Source: Neoceratodus forsteri
Lineage: Eukaryota; Chordata; Ceratodontiformes; Ceratodontidae
NCBI GenBank assembly: GCA_016271365.2
Contig: JADMNL010000028.1
Span: 58,546,001 to 58,610,000 of the forward strand
Direction: 5' to 3'
DNA length: 64,000 nt
The notes beneath the pieces were generated by a model. It was not told the DNA's origin. It saw only the letters and a program-made list of their open reading frames with translations, and ran no database searches. Each line of letters begins with the position of its first letter. Within the stretch, counting starts at the first letter, position 1. Position numbers and translations under genes: made by a program. Below are positions 32,450 to 44,547 of the stretch, piece after piece.

Positions 32450-33580
32450 TAAAATCTGTCAAGGCAGTGTGAGGAAGTTTCCACTCCTACAAAGTAATCA
32501 CTTCTCTCCCTTTATTTAGCACCCCTGATGGTGCTAAGACTGAGGATGTTTCCACTTTTAAGTACCTTGGGGTCTGGCTTGACTTGCATCTTGATATCTC
32601 AGTGCATGTTGATGCCATACACCGTAAGCTTCACCCCAAGCTTGGTGCAGTATACAAGGGTACAATGAGTATACCACATCTTACATGCGAGAAATTGTTT
32701 TAACTCACTCAGCCTGTGGCAGCCATTTTGAATAAGGTTAAACATAGAACGTTTCAACCCATATATGCACTATAGGCTGATTCTCCCTGTTTTTAACTAT
32801 GGTGAGTTAGTCTACAGTAGAGCTCCTAAATCCTCCCTTGCCAGATGGGACCACCCTTTTCATTCTTTTTGTCATTTTGCTTTAGATTATCCCCCTCGTA
32901 CTCACCACTGCTTACTCTACTCTGCCCTTTCTCTCCCCTCTCTTGATGCTAGGGGCCTTTCCCACTGTGTCTTATTTATATCCAAATTTTAGTTTGGCTC
33001 CCTTTCCTCCTATCTTAAATCCCTTCTATCCTCTCCTTCCTCTTCTCCTGCCCTCTCTGCAGCAATATTTCCCATTCCCACTCTATTCCTTCTAGAAAAT
33101 CTACTGCTGGTCAATCTGTTTGTTTTTTTATATAGCTTTCCTACACTCTGGTCCTCCCTTCTCCTATCATTTCGTTCTGCCTCTTCTTCTTCCTTCTCCC
33201 AAAAGTCTCTTGTCCATGACTATTTATCCCACCTGCAACTGTCCGCGACCCTTCTTCTCGTGTCTTTATTTCCTTTCACTAGTATTGCCCTGAACATGCT
33301 GTTTCACTCATCCCCTTCTAATACCTATAAAAGAAATTTCCTCACCTCATTGTAGCTGTGTTTTATTCAATGTTTGAATCTGTTTACCAATTTCCCTTTA
33401 GTATTTAATTATGCTACCTTGGAATACTGTATTATTGTACATGATTTCTATTTTTTTGTATTTTTAATAGTTTTACTGTTTGGAATTCTCCATTTTTCCT
33501 CTCCCCCAGGACACATCTGGAAATGAGCTGTTAGCAGCTCAGTATGCCTTTCCTGGTGAAACTTTTGAAATAAATAAATA
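32450..33580 (+). mobile_element. L2-type LINE 3' part
   Basis: The plus frame near 32520-32700 reads TPDGAKTEDVSTFKYLGVWLDLHLDISVHVDAI, the region just after RT in L2 elements. 32765-32992 reads FNYGELVYSRAPKSSLARWDHPFHSFCHFAL. The 3' UTR ends with CATCTGGAAATGAGC, CTCAGTATGCCTTTCCTGG and an AAATAAATAAATA tail, the same subfamily as 10291-10816. The left boundary, after DIRS copy B, is uncertain. Confidence 0.75.
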
Positions 33581-33862
33581 TAGTAAACATACTGTATCAT
33601 TAAATGCACCAACTATAATATGTACTCAGGCAAATCTATGAATACCTATATGGCTCCACTTCTTTGTGTAAAAAGTACTGCCTATGGCTCTGTTACTTGA
33701 ACTTAACCCCACCAAAACAGAACTAACGAATGCTCAGGAAATCAACCAGACAGAACATTTTGTACACTCTTCAGAGGCTGACAATGACTTGTTAAAGTTA
33801 GCCTATGATAGTACAACACAGAGTACAATTAGTAAAAACCAGAAATGACCAAGAGATACATA
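33581..33862. other. Unassigned spacer
   Basis: About 280 bp between the L2 tail and CR1-2. Nothing recognised. Confidence 0.35.
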
Positions 33863-34222
33863 CTAACATACTAAAAGCCAGCAGAATAGGCCTGACGGTC
33901 TTTCGTGTCTGCTCGGTAGCCAGCCCCTACTGGGCGCTAGCTCCTCCCCCCCGGTCCCCGAGAGGGTCAACCTTGGCTTCAGTACACCCATGCATCTGTC
34001 CCACCCCCTCTTGAAGCCCTCCACTGTGACTTGCTCAACTAGACTCTAGGGCAATGCATTCCATGGCTCCACCACCCTCTCTGTGAAGTAATGCCTTCTA
34101 CGTTCTCCCCTATAGGTTCCTCCCTCCAGCTTCCATTCATGCCCTCTGGCTGTGCCCCTTTGCTTTAGCCTTAACATTTCTTTGGCTCTACCCCATTAAT
34201 CCCTTTCACATATTTGAAAACT

Positions 34223-35220
34223 TCAATCATGCCCCCCGTCTCTCCTCTCCTCCAGCGAATACAGCCCAAGGGCTTCCAGCCTTTCCTCATAGGTCCTATC
34301 ACTCATGCCCCGGATCATCTTAGTTGCCCTGCTCTGGACCCTCTCCAACAGTACTATGTCCTTCTTAAGGTGCGGCCTCCAGAACTGCAGGCAATACTCA
34401 AGATGTGCCCTGACCAAGGCATTGTACAGACGTAGGATCACCTCGCTCCTCCTGGACGTTATTCCCCGGGCTATGCAGCCCAGTATCTCGTTTGCCTTTG
34501 CTGCCGTTCTTCTGCAATTCTCACTGTTGTTCATTCTGGTGTCTACCACCACCCTGAGGTCCCTTTCACTCGAAGTGGCTTGCAGTGTGACCCCTCCCAT
34601 GGTGTATATATGCCCTGGGTTTCTGACCCCCAGATGCAACACCCTACACTTCTCCGGATTAAACCTCAGCCCCCACCTCCTTGACCAACCCTCCAGGGTA
34701 TCCAGATCCCTCTGGACTGCCACTCTTGCTTCTCCCTGTCGGCCAATGCTCCCAGTTTACAGTCATCCGCGAAGAGGCTCATCCTACTCCTAACTCCCGT
34801 CCCTATATCGGGGACATAGGCATTGAACAGAAGTGGTCCCAGTACCGAACCCTGGGGCACCCCACTGAAGACCTTCCTAAGGGAGGAGACAATCCCACTA
34901 ACCACCACTCTCTGTGTTCTATCTGTAAGCCAGTTTTCCACCCATCTAAGCAACTGTCTTCCCACCCCCATCCCCGCCAACTTTGCCAATAACCCGAAGT
35001 GGGGTACCGAGTCAAACGCCTTACTAAAATCCAGATATAAGACATCAACTGGTCTCTGTCTGTCCAGGGTCCCTGTCACCCAGTCGAAAAAATCTATGAG
35101 GTTGGTCTGGCATGATCTCCCCAGGAAGAAACCAGACTGTTTGTCATCCAGGTGCCCCTGCCTGTCCAGTTGCCTCCCAAGCATCCCTTTGATGAAGCCC
35201 TCCATTCGTTTGCCTACCAC
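34223..35220 (-). pseudogene. CR1-2 reverse transcriptase and C-terminal region
   Basis: Two overlapping frames, 35220-34666 and 34723-34223. The first carries motif A (LYLDFSKAFDSVPHFGLL), motif B ([21 protein letters not shown]) and motif C (FADD). A single frameshift near 34700 leads into EGWSRRWGLRFNPEKCRVLHLG and the C-terminal [31 protein letters not shown]. With FADD intact, this is the best-preserved RT in the window. Confidence 0.85.
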
Positions 35221-35243
35221 TGACGTTAAGCTGACAAGCCCTC

Positions 35244-35251
35244 CATTCCCC
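35244..35251 (+). repeat. 8-bp target duplication, left (hAT1)
   Basis: CATTCCCC here; CATTTCCC at 54036-54043 (one mismatch). Joining the flanks at this octamer restores an uninterrupted CR1 that aligns base for base with CR1-1 around 24160-24200. Confidence 0.8.
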
Positions 35252-35285
35252 CTAGGTTTTCAAAATTATTAGCCACTGTGGCTAA

Positions 35286-36338
35286 CCAGACCCAATATTT
35301 TTAGCCACCACAAGAGGTCTTTAGCCACACATGGCAAGTAATGGTAAAATGTATACGGAGTTGTATTAACATTGTTTTTAAATACCTTTATGGACAACAT
35401 TACTTTTGTAGTGGTAGGCACAATATATTCACAGTTTGAGCCAAATTGTTTTAAATTATTTTATATTAAGTAGATGTGCAAGTATGTGTACAGCAATAAC
35501 ATACATACCAAAGCTTAAGATGTGCTCAGCCCAGTTTTGGCCCCAGAAAATGCAGCATAATTATTATAAACTGTGCGCATTGCTTTATTCAGCAAGCAGG
35601 AGACAAATAATGCTAAAGGCCTCAGATTCAGGCAGGAAAATGAAACAATAACACTACAGTGCTCTTAACAGTTTGATGGCATATTAAATATGTGACACCA
35701 GTCAGATGTCAATTATTTCGTGAAAATGACTGAGCACCTGGCAGTCGTGCCTAGAAGAAATTTTGAATCCCCCCCATTACTGCAATAAAATGCCGGGGTC
35801 AGGCTCACTAAAGCCTGTACATAACTAGCAATCCGGTTTAAAAAACTATTAAAATAACATTGTATGAAGACTTGAGGAATCTGTGCCATGCCCCATTACA
35901 AAAATGTGAATAAAGGCAAGCCAGGCATCCATCAGACATTTAACAAGCAGAAAAAAACAGTGAAAGTAACAGTTAACACACTGCTCTCTCAGCCCAGGTC
36001 AGTGTCGGGCCTGGTTCGTAGGCAAGGCAGTAAAATTATATTTTAATGCCGGTAACTATTGTTATTTAAACTAGATGTGAAAAATATTTTGTTTGAAAAG
36101 ATTATAAGCTAGCAAACTGTCATGGCATTAAATGAGAATTGCTGCCAACAAGGCAACAGCAGTAATTTTTTTTTTTCTGTGTGTCTGAGCTTCGTGAAGA
36201 CTACGCAAGAGTCAAGCAGAGAACATGGCAACAATTAACACATTTTGCTGTAGCAGTAGGTACAAATTACAGTACAACAAAATAAATATAAGAAGAAGCA
36301 CAGCCAGCGGGACTGATTTTATTTTTCTTCTGCTAGGT
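35286..36338. other. hAT1 3' non-coding region
   Basis: AT-rich sequence between the hAT1 terminus and the end of its transposase. It includes AGCCAC repeats near the terminus. The short plus frame 35436-35651 has no recognised domain. Confidence 0.5.
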
Positions 36339-38000
36339 CTATGCAGTAGTGCTGCTGCAGGTTTTCTCGAGAAGAACTTGGAGGTGCATCTTCATTTGTC
36401 TTGACAGTCTGAAGGAACCCACGCCTGTCCTTTTCGCCCAGATGTCAAATGCAGTTTCAAAATCAAACTTTTCCATGTCATCAAGAGCCTCAACCAGAAG
36501 AGTCATTAGATAGTTCACATTCCAGACTTTAAGGCGATTCCTTTCGGCAGTCTTGTATGCACTAAACCCACGTTCACACTCCACTGAAGTTGATGGGGTT
36601 GCCAGACATACTGAATATAGTTTGGACATGTTTGGCCAAGATTCCTTGTCTGGGATAACTACTTTGACATTGAATTCTTCAATAGTGGACTCTTTGTGTG
36701 CTGAGAATAATCTACGTAATAATGACCATTCCAGTTTGGTTTCATCTTGGTTAACTGGCAGGATGTTAGTACAGAGTCCTTTTTTAACGACACCATAGTG
36801 AGCAATAACATTCTCAATCTCCTGTTCTCCATAGCTCTCAATGTGATCAGGTGCACTGCGTGGGTCTAATACCGACCAGTTGTCCAACAATGTGCCTTCT
36901 GGAAAGTAACTTTCAAGTTGTTCAACTGTTGACTGTATATAAGATGTTTGCAAATTCTTGAACTCTTCTCTTTGCTGCCATGTATCTAGCAGTGTATGTG
37001 TTCTAAATATAGATTTTCCCTCTTCTGATGGTTCACTTGGCATCTCTGACAAAAAAACTTTTAAGTGTGGGCCTGGATTTTCAGGCAGTGCGAAGTGCAT
37101 CAGTGGTGCTAACAAGCTGCTGCCTTTCCTCTGAGAAGATGGCAGACCATTTTGGAAAAGTTTAGAGAATTGCAAGAAGACCTACTGCATCAGCCACAAA
37201 GAAAGTAGTGGCAACAAATTTCAAAGTCCCCATTTTTTAAGGCACCCCATAGCAAGGTTTCGCTGATAGTTATCCTCTGCCATTTGTGACAGAGCAGACA
37301 TAAGTGAGGGTTTGCATGCTTGTAATGCCTTCACAGAATCAGAAAATGAAAGCCATCTAGTGAACAAAATCTGTTTTCGTTTCACAGCGTGCTCCTTGTG
37401 TATGTCTTTGCTCTGATCGAGTATTCGACAAAATTTGGGCGAGTACTTTATCAGTTTCCCAAGCTGATTCACTGCAGACATATAACTGACCAGATACTGC
37501 TGTTGGTTGGCTGCTTTCTCTGATGTTAAGGCGAGTCTATGTGCGAGACAGTGAGTGGCAACTAAATATGGGTGATCTATTTTGGCTAGAGTGGTCACAC
37601 CTTTTTTGCATCCTGTCATTACAGAGGCCCATCAGTTGCAAGTCCTATCAGCCCTTTATCTCCTAAATTTTTTATCAGAGATCATGTACTTCACAGCATT
37701 GCATACTGCTTCTGAATTGCATTCTGCAAGCTCAGTCATACCTAAAAATTTAGACTGAACATAGCCCTTGCAGTCAATGAATCTGATGTATGCTATCCGT
37801 GTACTCTTGTTGGCTACATCTGTTCCCTCATCAATTTGTAAGGAAAACATTTTAGATGGACAATCCTCCAATTCCTTTAAAAAAGCATCCTGCACTGCCT
37901 TAGAAATTGCTTTGTAAAAGTCATTGATGGACTCAGAATGTGTGTAGATGCCTGTGCCTTGGAGGACGGATTGCTTTATAGGTGCTGGCAGAGTGGATTC
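36339..38000 (-). pseudogene. hAT1 transposase, main exon
   Basis: RNase H-like hAT transposase with the C-terminal dimerisation domain. In order: FYKAISKAVQDAF, then SLQIDEGTDVANKS (first catalytic Asp) near 37840, LATDG (second Asp) near 37640, HCLAHRLALT near 37540, FTRWLSFSDSVKAL near 37350, and TSVECERGFSAYKTAERNRL (hAT dimerisation region with catalytic Glu) near 36570. Frameshifts or stops occur near 37655, 37620 and 37200. From memory the style resembles vertebrate proteins annotated as zinc finger 862-like or KIAA1586-like, themselves hAT-derived; this was not checked. Confidence 0.85.
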
Positions 38001-38531
38001 CTGTGCAGAAAAAGAGAAAAAAGGAATGGACTGTCAGTTATTTGGAGCCATGCCCCCACAATATGACTTGTAGTGAGACTCTGTTGCAGCACTGCTAATG
38101 TTTTTTATTCAATTCAGAATGACAATACAGTAAGTGCTATTATTTATATTGGGCCTGCAGTTTTGTTGATCTGCAACCCTGAGGCAGTGCCGCCCCCCCA
38201 TTTAATATACATGAAGCTAGACTTTGATGTTCGAGATATTGCGAGCAAAAATACTTACATTGTGAACCTGCAGTTCCAAAAGTTTCTGTATGTTATGATT
38301 TGCAGTCAGAGTTTTGCCCATGTAATAAACGCTTCACATCTGTGCTATGATGGCACTTTTCACTGATGAATAAGCTATGCTCACAGCCTTTGTCATTCCC
38401 TTTTCCCTCTTTCTGCCTCGACTGCAAGCCTTATTAAATTAAGAGAAACACATTTTTAAAACCATGACAATTAACAGATTCAGAAGACAAGAAGAAATGC
38501 AAACTGGTGGGGCATCTGTAATAAGACTCAC
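38001..38531 (-). other. Probable spliceosomal intron of hAT1 transposase
   Basis: On the minus strand exon 1 ends at 38532 against GTGAGTC, a consensus donor. Before 38000 stands a TTTTTTCTCTTTTTCTGCAC tract followed by AG, a strong acceptor. The two coding blocks it separates are the zinc-finger exon and the catalytic exon. The joined phase is off by one base, so either a coding indel has occurred or the exact splice sites differ. Confidence 0.6.
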
Positions 38532-38935
38532 TTGTGATCTATGGACATCTGATGTTTATTTAAATCGTCAGCCTTTGGCTTATTGGTTGGTTTCCCTTCT
38601 GTGAAAATATTTCTTCGGCCAGTTTCTTTGCAAATTCTGCAGTAGAATACTGCAGCTTCTTTGTCATGAAGGAGGCATGGGTAGGTTTTAAACCAGGAAT
38701 CCTTAATTTCCCTATGACTGTCTCTGTCATATAAAACTCTGGTTTTCTTGCTTGCAGTTTTTGAATAGCTGCTCTCCATTGCTACAGAGACACTGCCACA
38801 TGATTCTGGCTCAGTTTCAGGGACAGGACTTGCTGATCTGGGCCTTTTGAAAATATCTGTTATCTTGCTTTGTTTTACTGTGGCCACCCGGCTGCTCTGT
38901 TTAGCAGTTTCAGGGTTTGCAGCTTGTTCTGACAT
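38532..38935 (-). pseudogene. hAT1 transposase, zinc-finger exon
   Basis: N-terminal exon starting MSEQAANPETAKQSS. A basic segment, KQSKITDIFKRPRS, is followed by an acidic Ser/Glu region and then a TTF/BED-like DNA-binding finger: FYCRICKETGRRNIFTEG, ending with HQMSIDH (Cys-x2-Cys...His-x5-His). The initiator is chosen because stops lie just upstream and the finger follows at the usual distance. No disabling mutation is visible in this exon. Nuclear DNA-binding role inferred. Confidence 0.75.
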
Positions 38936-39175
38936 TTTTATTTAGGTAGATGGTACAAGAATATTTGTAACACGGCAAAAATAGTAGTAGTGGAATCCAG
39001 AAAGTGGATAGGACGAAGGGCATCAGGTGGTACAGGGGCAACATGGCATTATGAGACGATAATGTCGTGTTGCTTGTGAAATACAGAAACGAGCCATCAG
39101 AGGAAAAACAGCATTGTGGTAAGTAGGAGACGAGAATGGAGCACAGGGATCAAGGTTTCAAATAGCAAGGAGGTA

Positions 39176-39183
39176 CCTGGTAG
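39176..39183 (+). repeat. 8-bp target duplication, left (hAT2)
   Basis: CCTGGTAG, identical to 46144-46151. Confidence 0.95.
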
Positions 39184-39350
39184 CAGGGATAGAAATTAAC
39201 TTTTTTCGGTACCTGCACCAAGGTGCATGTGGCGGCAAAAGTTACATGCACCATGGTCAGGTTACTTGCACCAGTGGTCATAATGATAAAAACTGAAAAA
39301 AGATAACTGATTCAGGAATCATTGCATATGAAAATGAATGTAATACTATT

Positions 39351-41901
39351 CTACAAAATATCAGTGTCTTCATCACTTTCCCAGGCCTTTTCATCTTTTC
39401 TGGCACCATAAGGTGCCGTTTGAGGTCTCCTTGTTCTCATTCCTGCTGACCACCACCTAGCTATGGAATTATCTGGCCAGTATGTGGACACTGTGTCACT
39501 GCTCAAACTAATTGCCATTAAAGCGGACACAGTTTCTGGTCTCAAGTTTGCCCTCCAGTCATGTTTTATCCGTGACATTAACGAGAAACCCCTTTCACAT
39601 TCTGCAGTAGAAGATGGAATGAGAAGAAATATTTTCAGCAGTGAAAGAATGTCCTTAAAGTCCTCCCTTTCTTCAGAAAGAACTCTAGCCCACAAAGTAG
39701 TGGAATCTAAAGGTGGATGGTAAGCTGCATTTAGGGTCTGGACATATGCTTTCAGTTCTGACCACTGCAAGACTGCTGAAACAGCACTGTACCCCTTTGG
39801 TTCCAGAATGTCACTGTAGTGAGAAAATAATGACTTAACTTCTGTGTCTCCATACTCTGCCAGGGAATCAGAGTTAGGCCAGTTAGACATGTTGAAAATT
39901 CCCATTTCCGTAATGACATGGTCATTAACAAATTCAGAGAAACGATTCTCCATTTGATTTAGGGTGGTGGCCAGCACTTTCTTCACAATAGCCACAATGC
40001 TGCTTTTCGCAGTGTTTGCATCCTCGTCAGGATCTGATCTACTACGTCTTGCTGAACCAGAAGAACCAAGCTCCACACCTTTGTAATGCAGCTTACCATC
40101 CACGAGATTGATTCCTGTGTCAAGGCAATCAATAGTCTCTGAATCTCAGAGACTTCAGTTTTGTCATGAGAGAAAGAACTTTAGCTTGCACTGAGTCTAC
40201 TGTTAAGTTATTTTGCTGGAATGTCAGTGTTAGTCTGGACATGACTGCTATATAGAATTCTAGGAAATTGATGAAGAACAATATCTTCGGCGATTTTATC
40301 TGTTTCAGGATTGCAGTGGCCTTTTCTCTTTTATCCCCTGTGCCATTTACTGACACATCATCCAGGTGTGTAACAATTGCTGGATAATTTGTCTGCAACA
40401 CTTTCACAGCACGCTGGTGATGTGGCAGCCACCTTGTTCCTCCAGTATTTACAGGATGCAGTACCCGGATGCCCAGTGCCTCCCCCGCAGCCTGCAAGCC
40501 AGTCCAGTTTAAAGCAGAGTGCTTATAGAAGCCATGCAGTAAGGAAAGCAAATCTTCCACTGCAGAGTACAGGGGTATCCCTTAATCACATATTTAGTGA
40601 CCAACTCAAGTCTGTGTGCACAGCAGTGCACAACTTTTAAAAGTTTAGCCTCCTCCTTCAGTCTTGTGGCTACTCCAGTTTTACTGCCCATCATGACTGA
40701 TGCCCCGTCAAAGCAACAAGCCACTAATTTATTTTTCCAGTCTTGTATTTGGAGATCATTTTCCATTGTATGTTTTAAAGTTAATGTTATACTTTCTGCA
40801 TCTGCCTTGTCTAGAGGTTTAAGTGCCACAAATTTAGTGACAGGGATGCCCTTTTCCAAGATGCGGACATACACTACCTCCTCTTCAGTAATACTTTTGT
40901 CTGTTGAGCCATCTGACAGAATGGAAAAGAAATCTTGAGACTTCACCAATGATATTAAATCTTCCATTTTATCTCTGTAAATATATTCTGTGAATACTCG
41001 TGCTTGTTTGTCGTTACAGTAGGTTTCACTGACTGACACCCCATTCGCTCGTAATAAATTTATTTCATCTTTTAGATCAGTAAATGGTCGTGCTTTTTTA
41101 CCAAGAAAAAAAGTTGTTCTAAAAAGAACTCTCATTTGCTCAAATTCTTTTTCTTCCATTTTTTGGACAATCTTTATTAATGGCTGCTCTGCATGGGGTT
41201 ATACTGTGGGCAAAAAATGCTTTTCTGGATGCTTCATGTAAATCTGATGACTCATGAAATTCGACGTTTGCTTTTCTAAATGATGAACACCCATCCCTGA
41301 ATGAATTATTTTTCCCTGATTTATCAAATAGTTCACACCATTCACATTTCATGATGTTCAGTTCACTATCGTATTTAAGCCATTTACGGTTCTGTTTCCA
41401 AGAGTCCACAAATTTATACGTTTTTTTCTTTTTTAAGGGTGGCTCTCCACCATCATGTGGTGCAGTAGGAGGCAGAGAAGGTTGAGGAGGAGGCACTGAG
41501 CTTGTGCTGCTCTGCTGGACTTGGGCACAGTCAGATTGGGACTCAGAAATGGGGCTAGGAAGAGGAATCTGACAAGAATGCAGGACTGATACGCATGCTG
41601 CACTCTCATTATCAGGGGAGTTAGATTCCATTACTGACACATTCACATTGGAAGTACTAGTGCTGGGAATGCCTGCTGTTGCACTACTGGCATCAAGAAT
41701 CAGAGAGACTTCAAACTGGCCACTGCCACCACTGCCAGACTGAGATACACAAGACTCGGACTGTATCTGGTTCTGGGTATCAGCTACAGCAGGAACAGCT
41801 GCTGCAGCAGTAGCAACTGTAGGCATTTCACCGCTTGCTTTGCTGAACTTATAGTGAAAAAGAGTATTAACTGCTTTGGGTAAAAGTTTCTTGGGCGGCA
41901 T
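39351..41901 (-). pseudogene. hAT2 transposase (zinc finger + hAT), three frameshifts
   Basis: About 850 codons. It begins MPPKKLLPKAVNTLFHYKFS, followed by a Ser/Thr/Pro-rich stretch, then a finger: KTYKFVDSWKQNRKWL, MKCEWCELFDKSGKNNSF, FHESSDLH. The catalytic domain follows: FSILSDGSTDKS (first Asp), LVACCFDGASVMMGSKTGV (second Asp), VVHCCAHRLELV, GGTRWLPHHQRAVKVL (RW motif) and PSSTAECERGFSLMSRIKHD (Glu and dimerisation). Single-base shifts occur near 41160 (in an A-run), near 40580 and near 40140. Otherwise it is well preserved. It is close in layout to hAT1 but clearly a different family; it resembles zinc finger 862-like proteins from memory. Confidence 0.9.
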
Positions 41902-42937
41902 GGTCGTTTAATGCAGTGAGCTTGCCTTTGTCTTCTTATGTAACACAAATGTCAATAAAAAGTTCTCTGCTATGAGACAAAGTGTCTGTGTATTTTTAAT
42001 ATCACTTATTTGCTAAATAGATGGATCCCTCGAGCAGGCAGGTGAGCGAGGGTTCAAATAAGTTACATTTAGTATTAACCTGAGATTAACTCAGGAAATT
42101 AGGTTCAATTACTTGAGTCCAGGCCAAGCCAAGAATAAGTTTAGTCTGCAAGGGCAAGGCAGCTGCTGAAGCAGCGAACCACCAGTTAGATTTATTTATC
42201 CCACCAAACTGGTGGTGGTAACTGTCTGTACTACTCCACAACTAGAGACAGAGAAGAAGAAAAGAGAGAGATTTCGGTTTAGTAACTTTTACTTGTCTGA
42301 GAGAGTCGATGTGTATTTACACACTCACAGCAGGATAGTAGGAGGGAGGGCTGTCTGACTGCGGCGGTCTACACACTCTATTTAGACTACTAGGCAGTAG
42401 AATCGGTGGTTAGTTCAAGGGGGGGGGCATTTTTTTACCCTTAAATTTTATAAAATGACAGACAAAAGTATTACTGAAGAAGAGGCCTAGCCACCTAGTG
42501 TACTAGCAACTAGCTGTTAATGTATACAAATCCAGATAAATGGGAAGCAAAGCTCTCGAGTCTCACACCCCACACAGTTGCACACACAAATGGGCAGACT
42601 AGGTAGGTGAACCAGGCAGCCAACCAGGTCAAACGTAGCCGTAGCCACAGGCAGTGATTGTTATTTGCTGTCAAAATTCAATTTTTTTTTTTTTTAATAT
42701 ATGGGCAATGGGCATCACATTCACAAGTGACAGGTCACTCACAGGCAGGCATTATACTTGCCACAGCAGTGGAGGCTGAGCTGACAGACATTTACTGTGT
42801 GACCGACTCTCTGAAAGGTAACTGGCTTCACACGCAGTGTACACACACAGAAAAGATATATAGCGTGTGTAGAGTAGACTAGGTAAATAAGCAGCCAGGT
42901 AGTCCTTATCTGCTGTCCAAATCTATGTTTCTATGTA

Positions 42938-42989
<52 letters not shown>

Positions 42990-44538
42990 AACTACTGTTA
43001 CTCAACATGCAGAGATTTATTTTACTCTCTGATTATGACAGAGTAGACACAGGATGGATGGATGACATCACTCACACAACATTGGTCACAGTCACACTCC
43101 CACACAAATATAGGTTAGCTGGCACAGGGCAAGGCATATGGAAGTTCCCCTAGAAATAAAAAAAGAAAGCAGTTGTCTGAAAGACCTGACCAATTTTTTT
43201 TTTCACACAAAAATAAATGAGTGAGGACTGGGGCAATTCAGAACGAGACAAGCAAGGTTGTGGACGGTGGGAAACCCACAGTAATCGTTTATTGCTAGCT
43301 CAACAGTCAGACGCAGACAGTTAAAGTCCTTTTACACTTTCTTTTTATTAGTTTGAAAAAAAAATAGCAAGCAAAGCAACTGCCCTTTGCTTGGGCAGGG
43401 GCTGCACACTAGCCTAGCCTGCAGCAAATCTGTCACTGGCAGTCTTTGCTTAAAAGGTTTATTTATAGCACAAGCTCACCCTGGTATTTAATTTTTTTTA
43501 ATGATCTCCCCCCCAACCCTTCACTTATTTAGACACAGGACAGAGAAAACTACTGGTACTGGACTGGAGGAGACTGTTTTTTGTCAAGTGTTATATCTGG
43601 GACTGACTGACCCACACTCTGACTGTGAAGGATTAAAAGTAAGACTGCTGCAGCAGCTCCTTTTTCACAGACTGCACCCCAGGCAGCCCCCACAAACAAA
43701 AGCAAAGCAGTTGTCTGACTGCAACTAAACACTCCCTGTCCAAGAAGTATTTTTTTCACACAGATAAATGAGTTCGAGTACCAGGTTCCAGACAGGGATC
43801 AAAAAAATTTGGCACGGTTGTGATAAAAACTACAAATTTCTCTATAGACAGAAAGTTAACTTCTCCTTAGTTTCCTTAGACTGAATAAAAAATAAAGCAA
43901 CGGCTGTTTTTTTATAGTACTGGTTCCATGCTGAACACCAAAACAGGACTGAAGAAACCCCCTCACTTGGATTGCTGGAGTGAAGCCCCAATTTACTTTG
44001 CTATTAATTTTTAGATTTATAAGTTGTTTTTGTTTTTTTTTTAATTGCTGCCTGGTGTTAACAACCTCTCTTCCTGCCTAGATACTGCTAAATATATGAA
44101 AACAAGACTGCAGAGACCAAACTCCCCTTGCTTGGGGGTGGGGAGAAGCCCCGATTTACTTTGATTTCCTCAGCTATTAATTGCCCGATTTATACCTTTT
44201 TTTCCTTATAATGCTGCCTTTAGCTGTTTACACCCTCTCTTCCTGCCTAGATACTACTAATCTGTAAGTTTTGTACAGGAATAACAAAGATCCAAGACTG
44301 TCACGGAGCTTCCCGCCTAGCGACTGTTCTCCCTGAAACAATCCACAAAACTGCGTGTAGTTAGAACTGATGTGCATGCCTATGTGAATCTTATTGCACC
44401 ACGAGGAGCAGAAAAGACACTCACGTGGTACAATAAACTAACATTACATGCACTGCATGCCAGTCAGTCAAGCCAGTGGGAGTAGGAGGACCCGCCTCCT
44501 GTCTGAGCTGTCTCTGTGATGAGACCGTCCCCCACCCC
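41902..44538. other. hAT2 5' non-coding region
   Basis: About 2.6 kb upstream of the hAT2 transposase with no recognised gene. It contains a CR1-like fragment near 42590-42935 ending AATCTATGTTTCTATG (TTTCTATG octamer type), next to a (TA)n tract at 42937-42986. Two related segments around 43920-44040 and 44085-44210 (both with TTTACTTTG, AGCTATTAATT-like and CTCTCTTCCTGCCTAGATAC blocks) look like an old tandem duplication. Confidence 0.5.
42937..42986. repeat. (TA)n microsatellite
   Basis: About 25 uninterrupted TA units directly after a CR1-type TTTCTATG end. Confidence 0.9.
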
Positions 44539-44547
44539 ATGCCCATA

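Larger units (their letters stand above)
33863..35251 (-). mobile_element. CR1-2, 3' half (RT to octamer end)
   Basis: The 3' half of a CR1 LINE whose 5' half lies at 54036-57765. It starts (minus) at 35251 in the RT finger region, reads VGKRMEGFIKGMLGRQL, LYLDFSKAFDSVPH and SLFADDCKLGALAD (intact FADD), then [16 protein letters not shown] and LERVQSRATKMIRGM, and ends at 33863 in two TTAGTATG octamers. It joins the other half without loss or overlap beyond 8 bp, so the two pieces are one element split by hAT1. Confidence 0.9.

Noticed and set aside
36339..41901. Two neighbouring zinc-finger/hAT genes as a domesticated host pair
   Set aside because: Each has transposon ends with target duplications and several frameshifts, and hAT2 lies inside hAT1's upstream DNA. 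That fits nested transposons rather than host genes.
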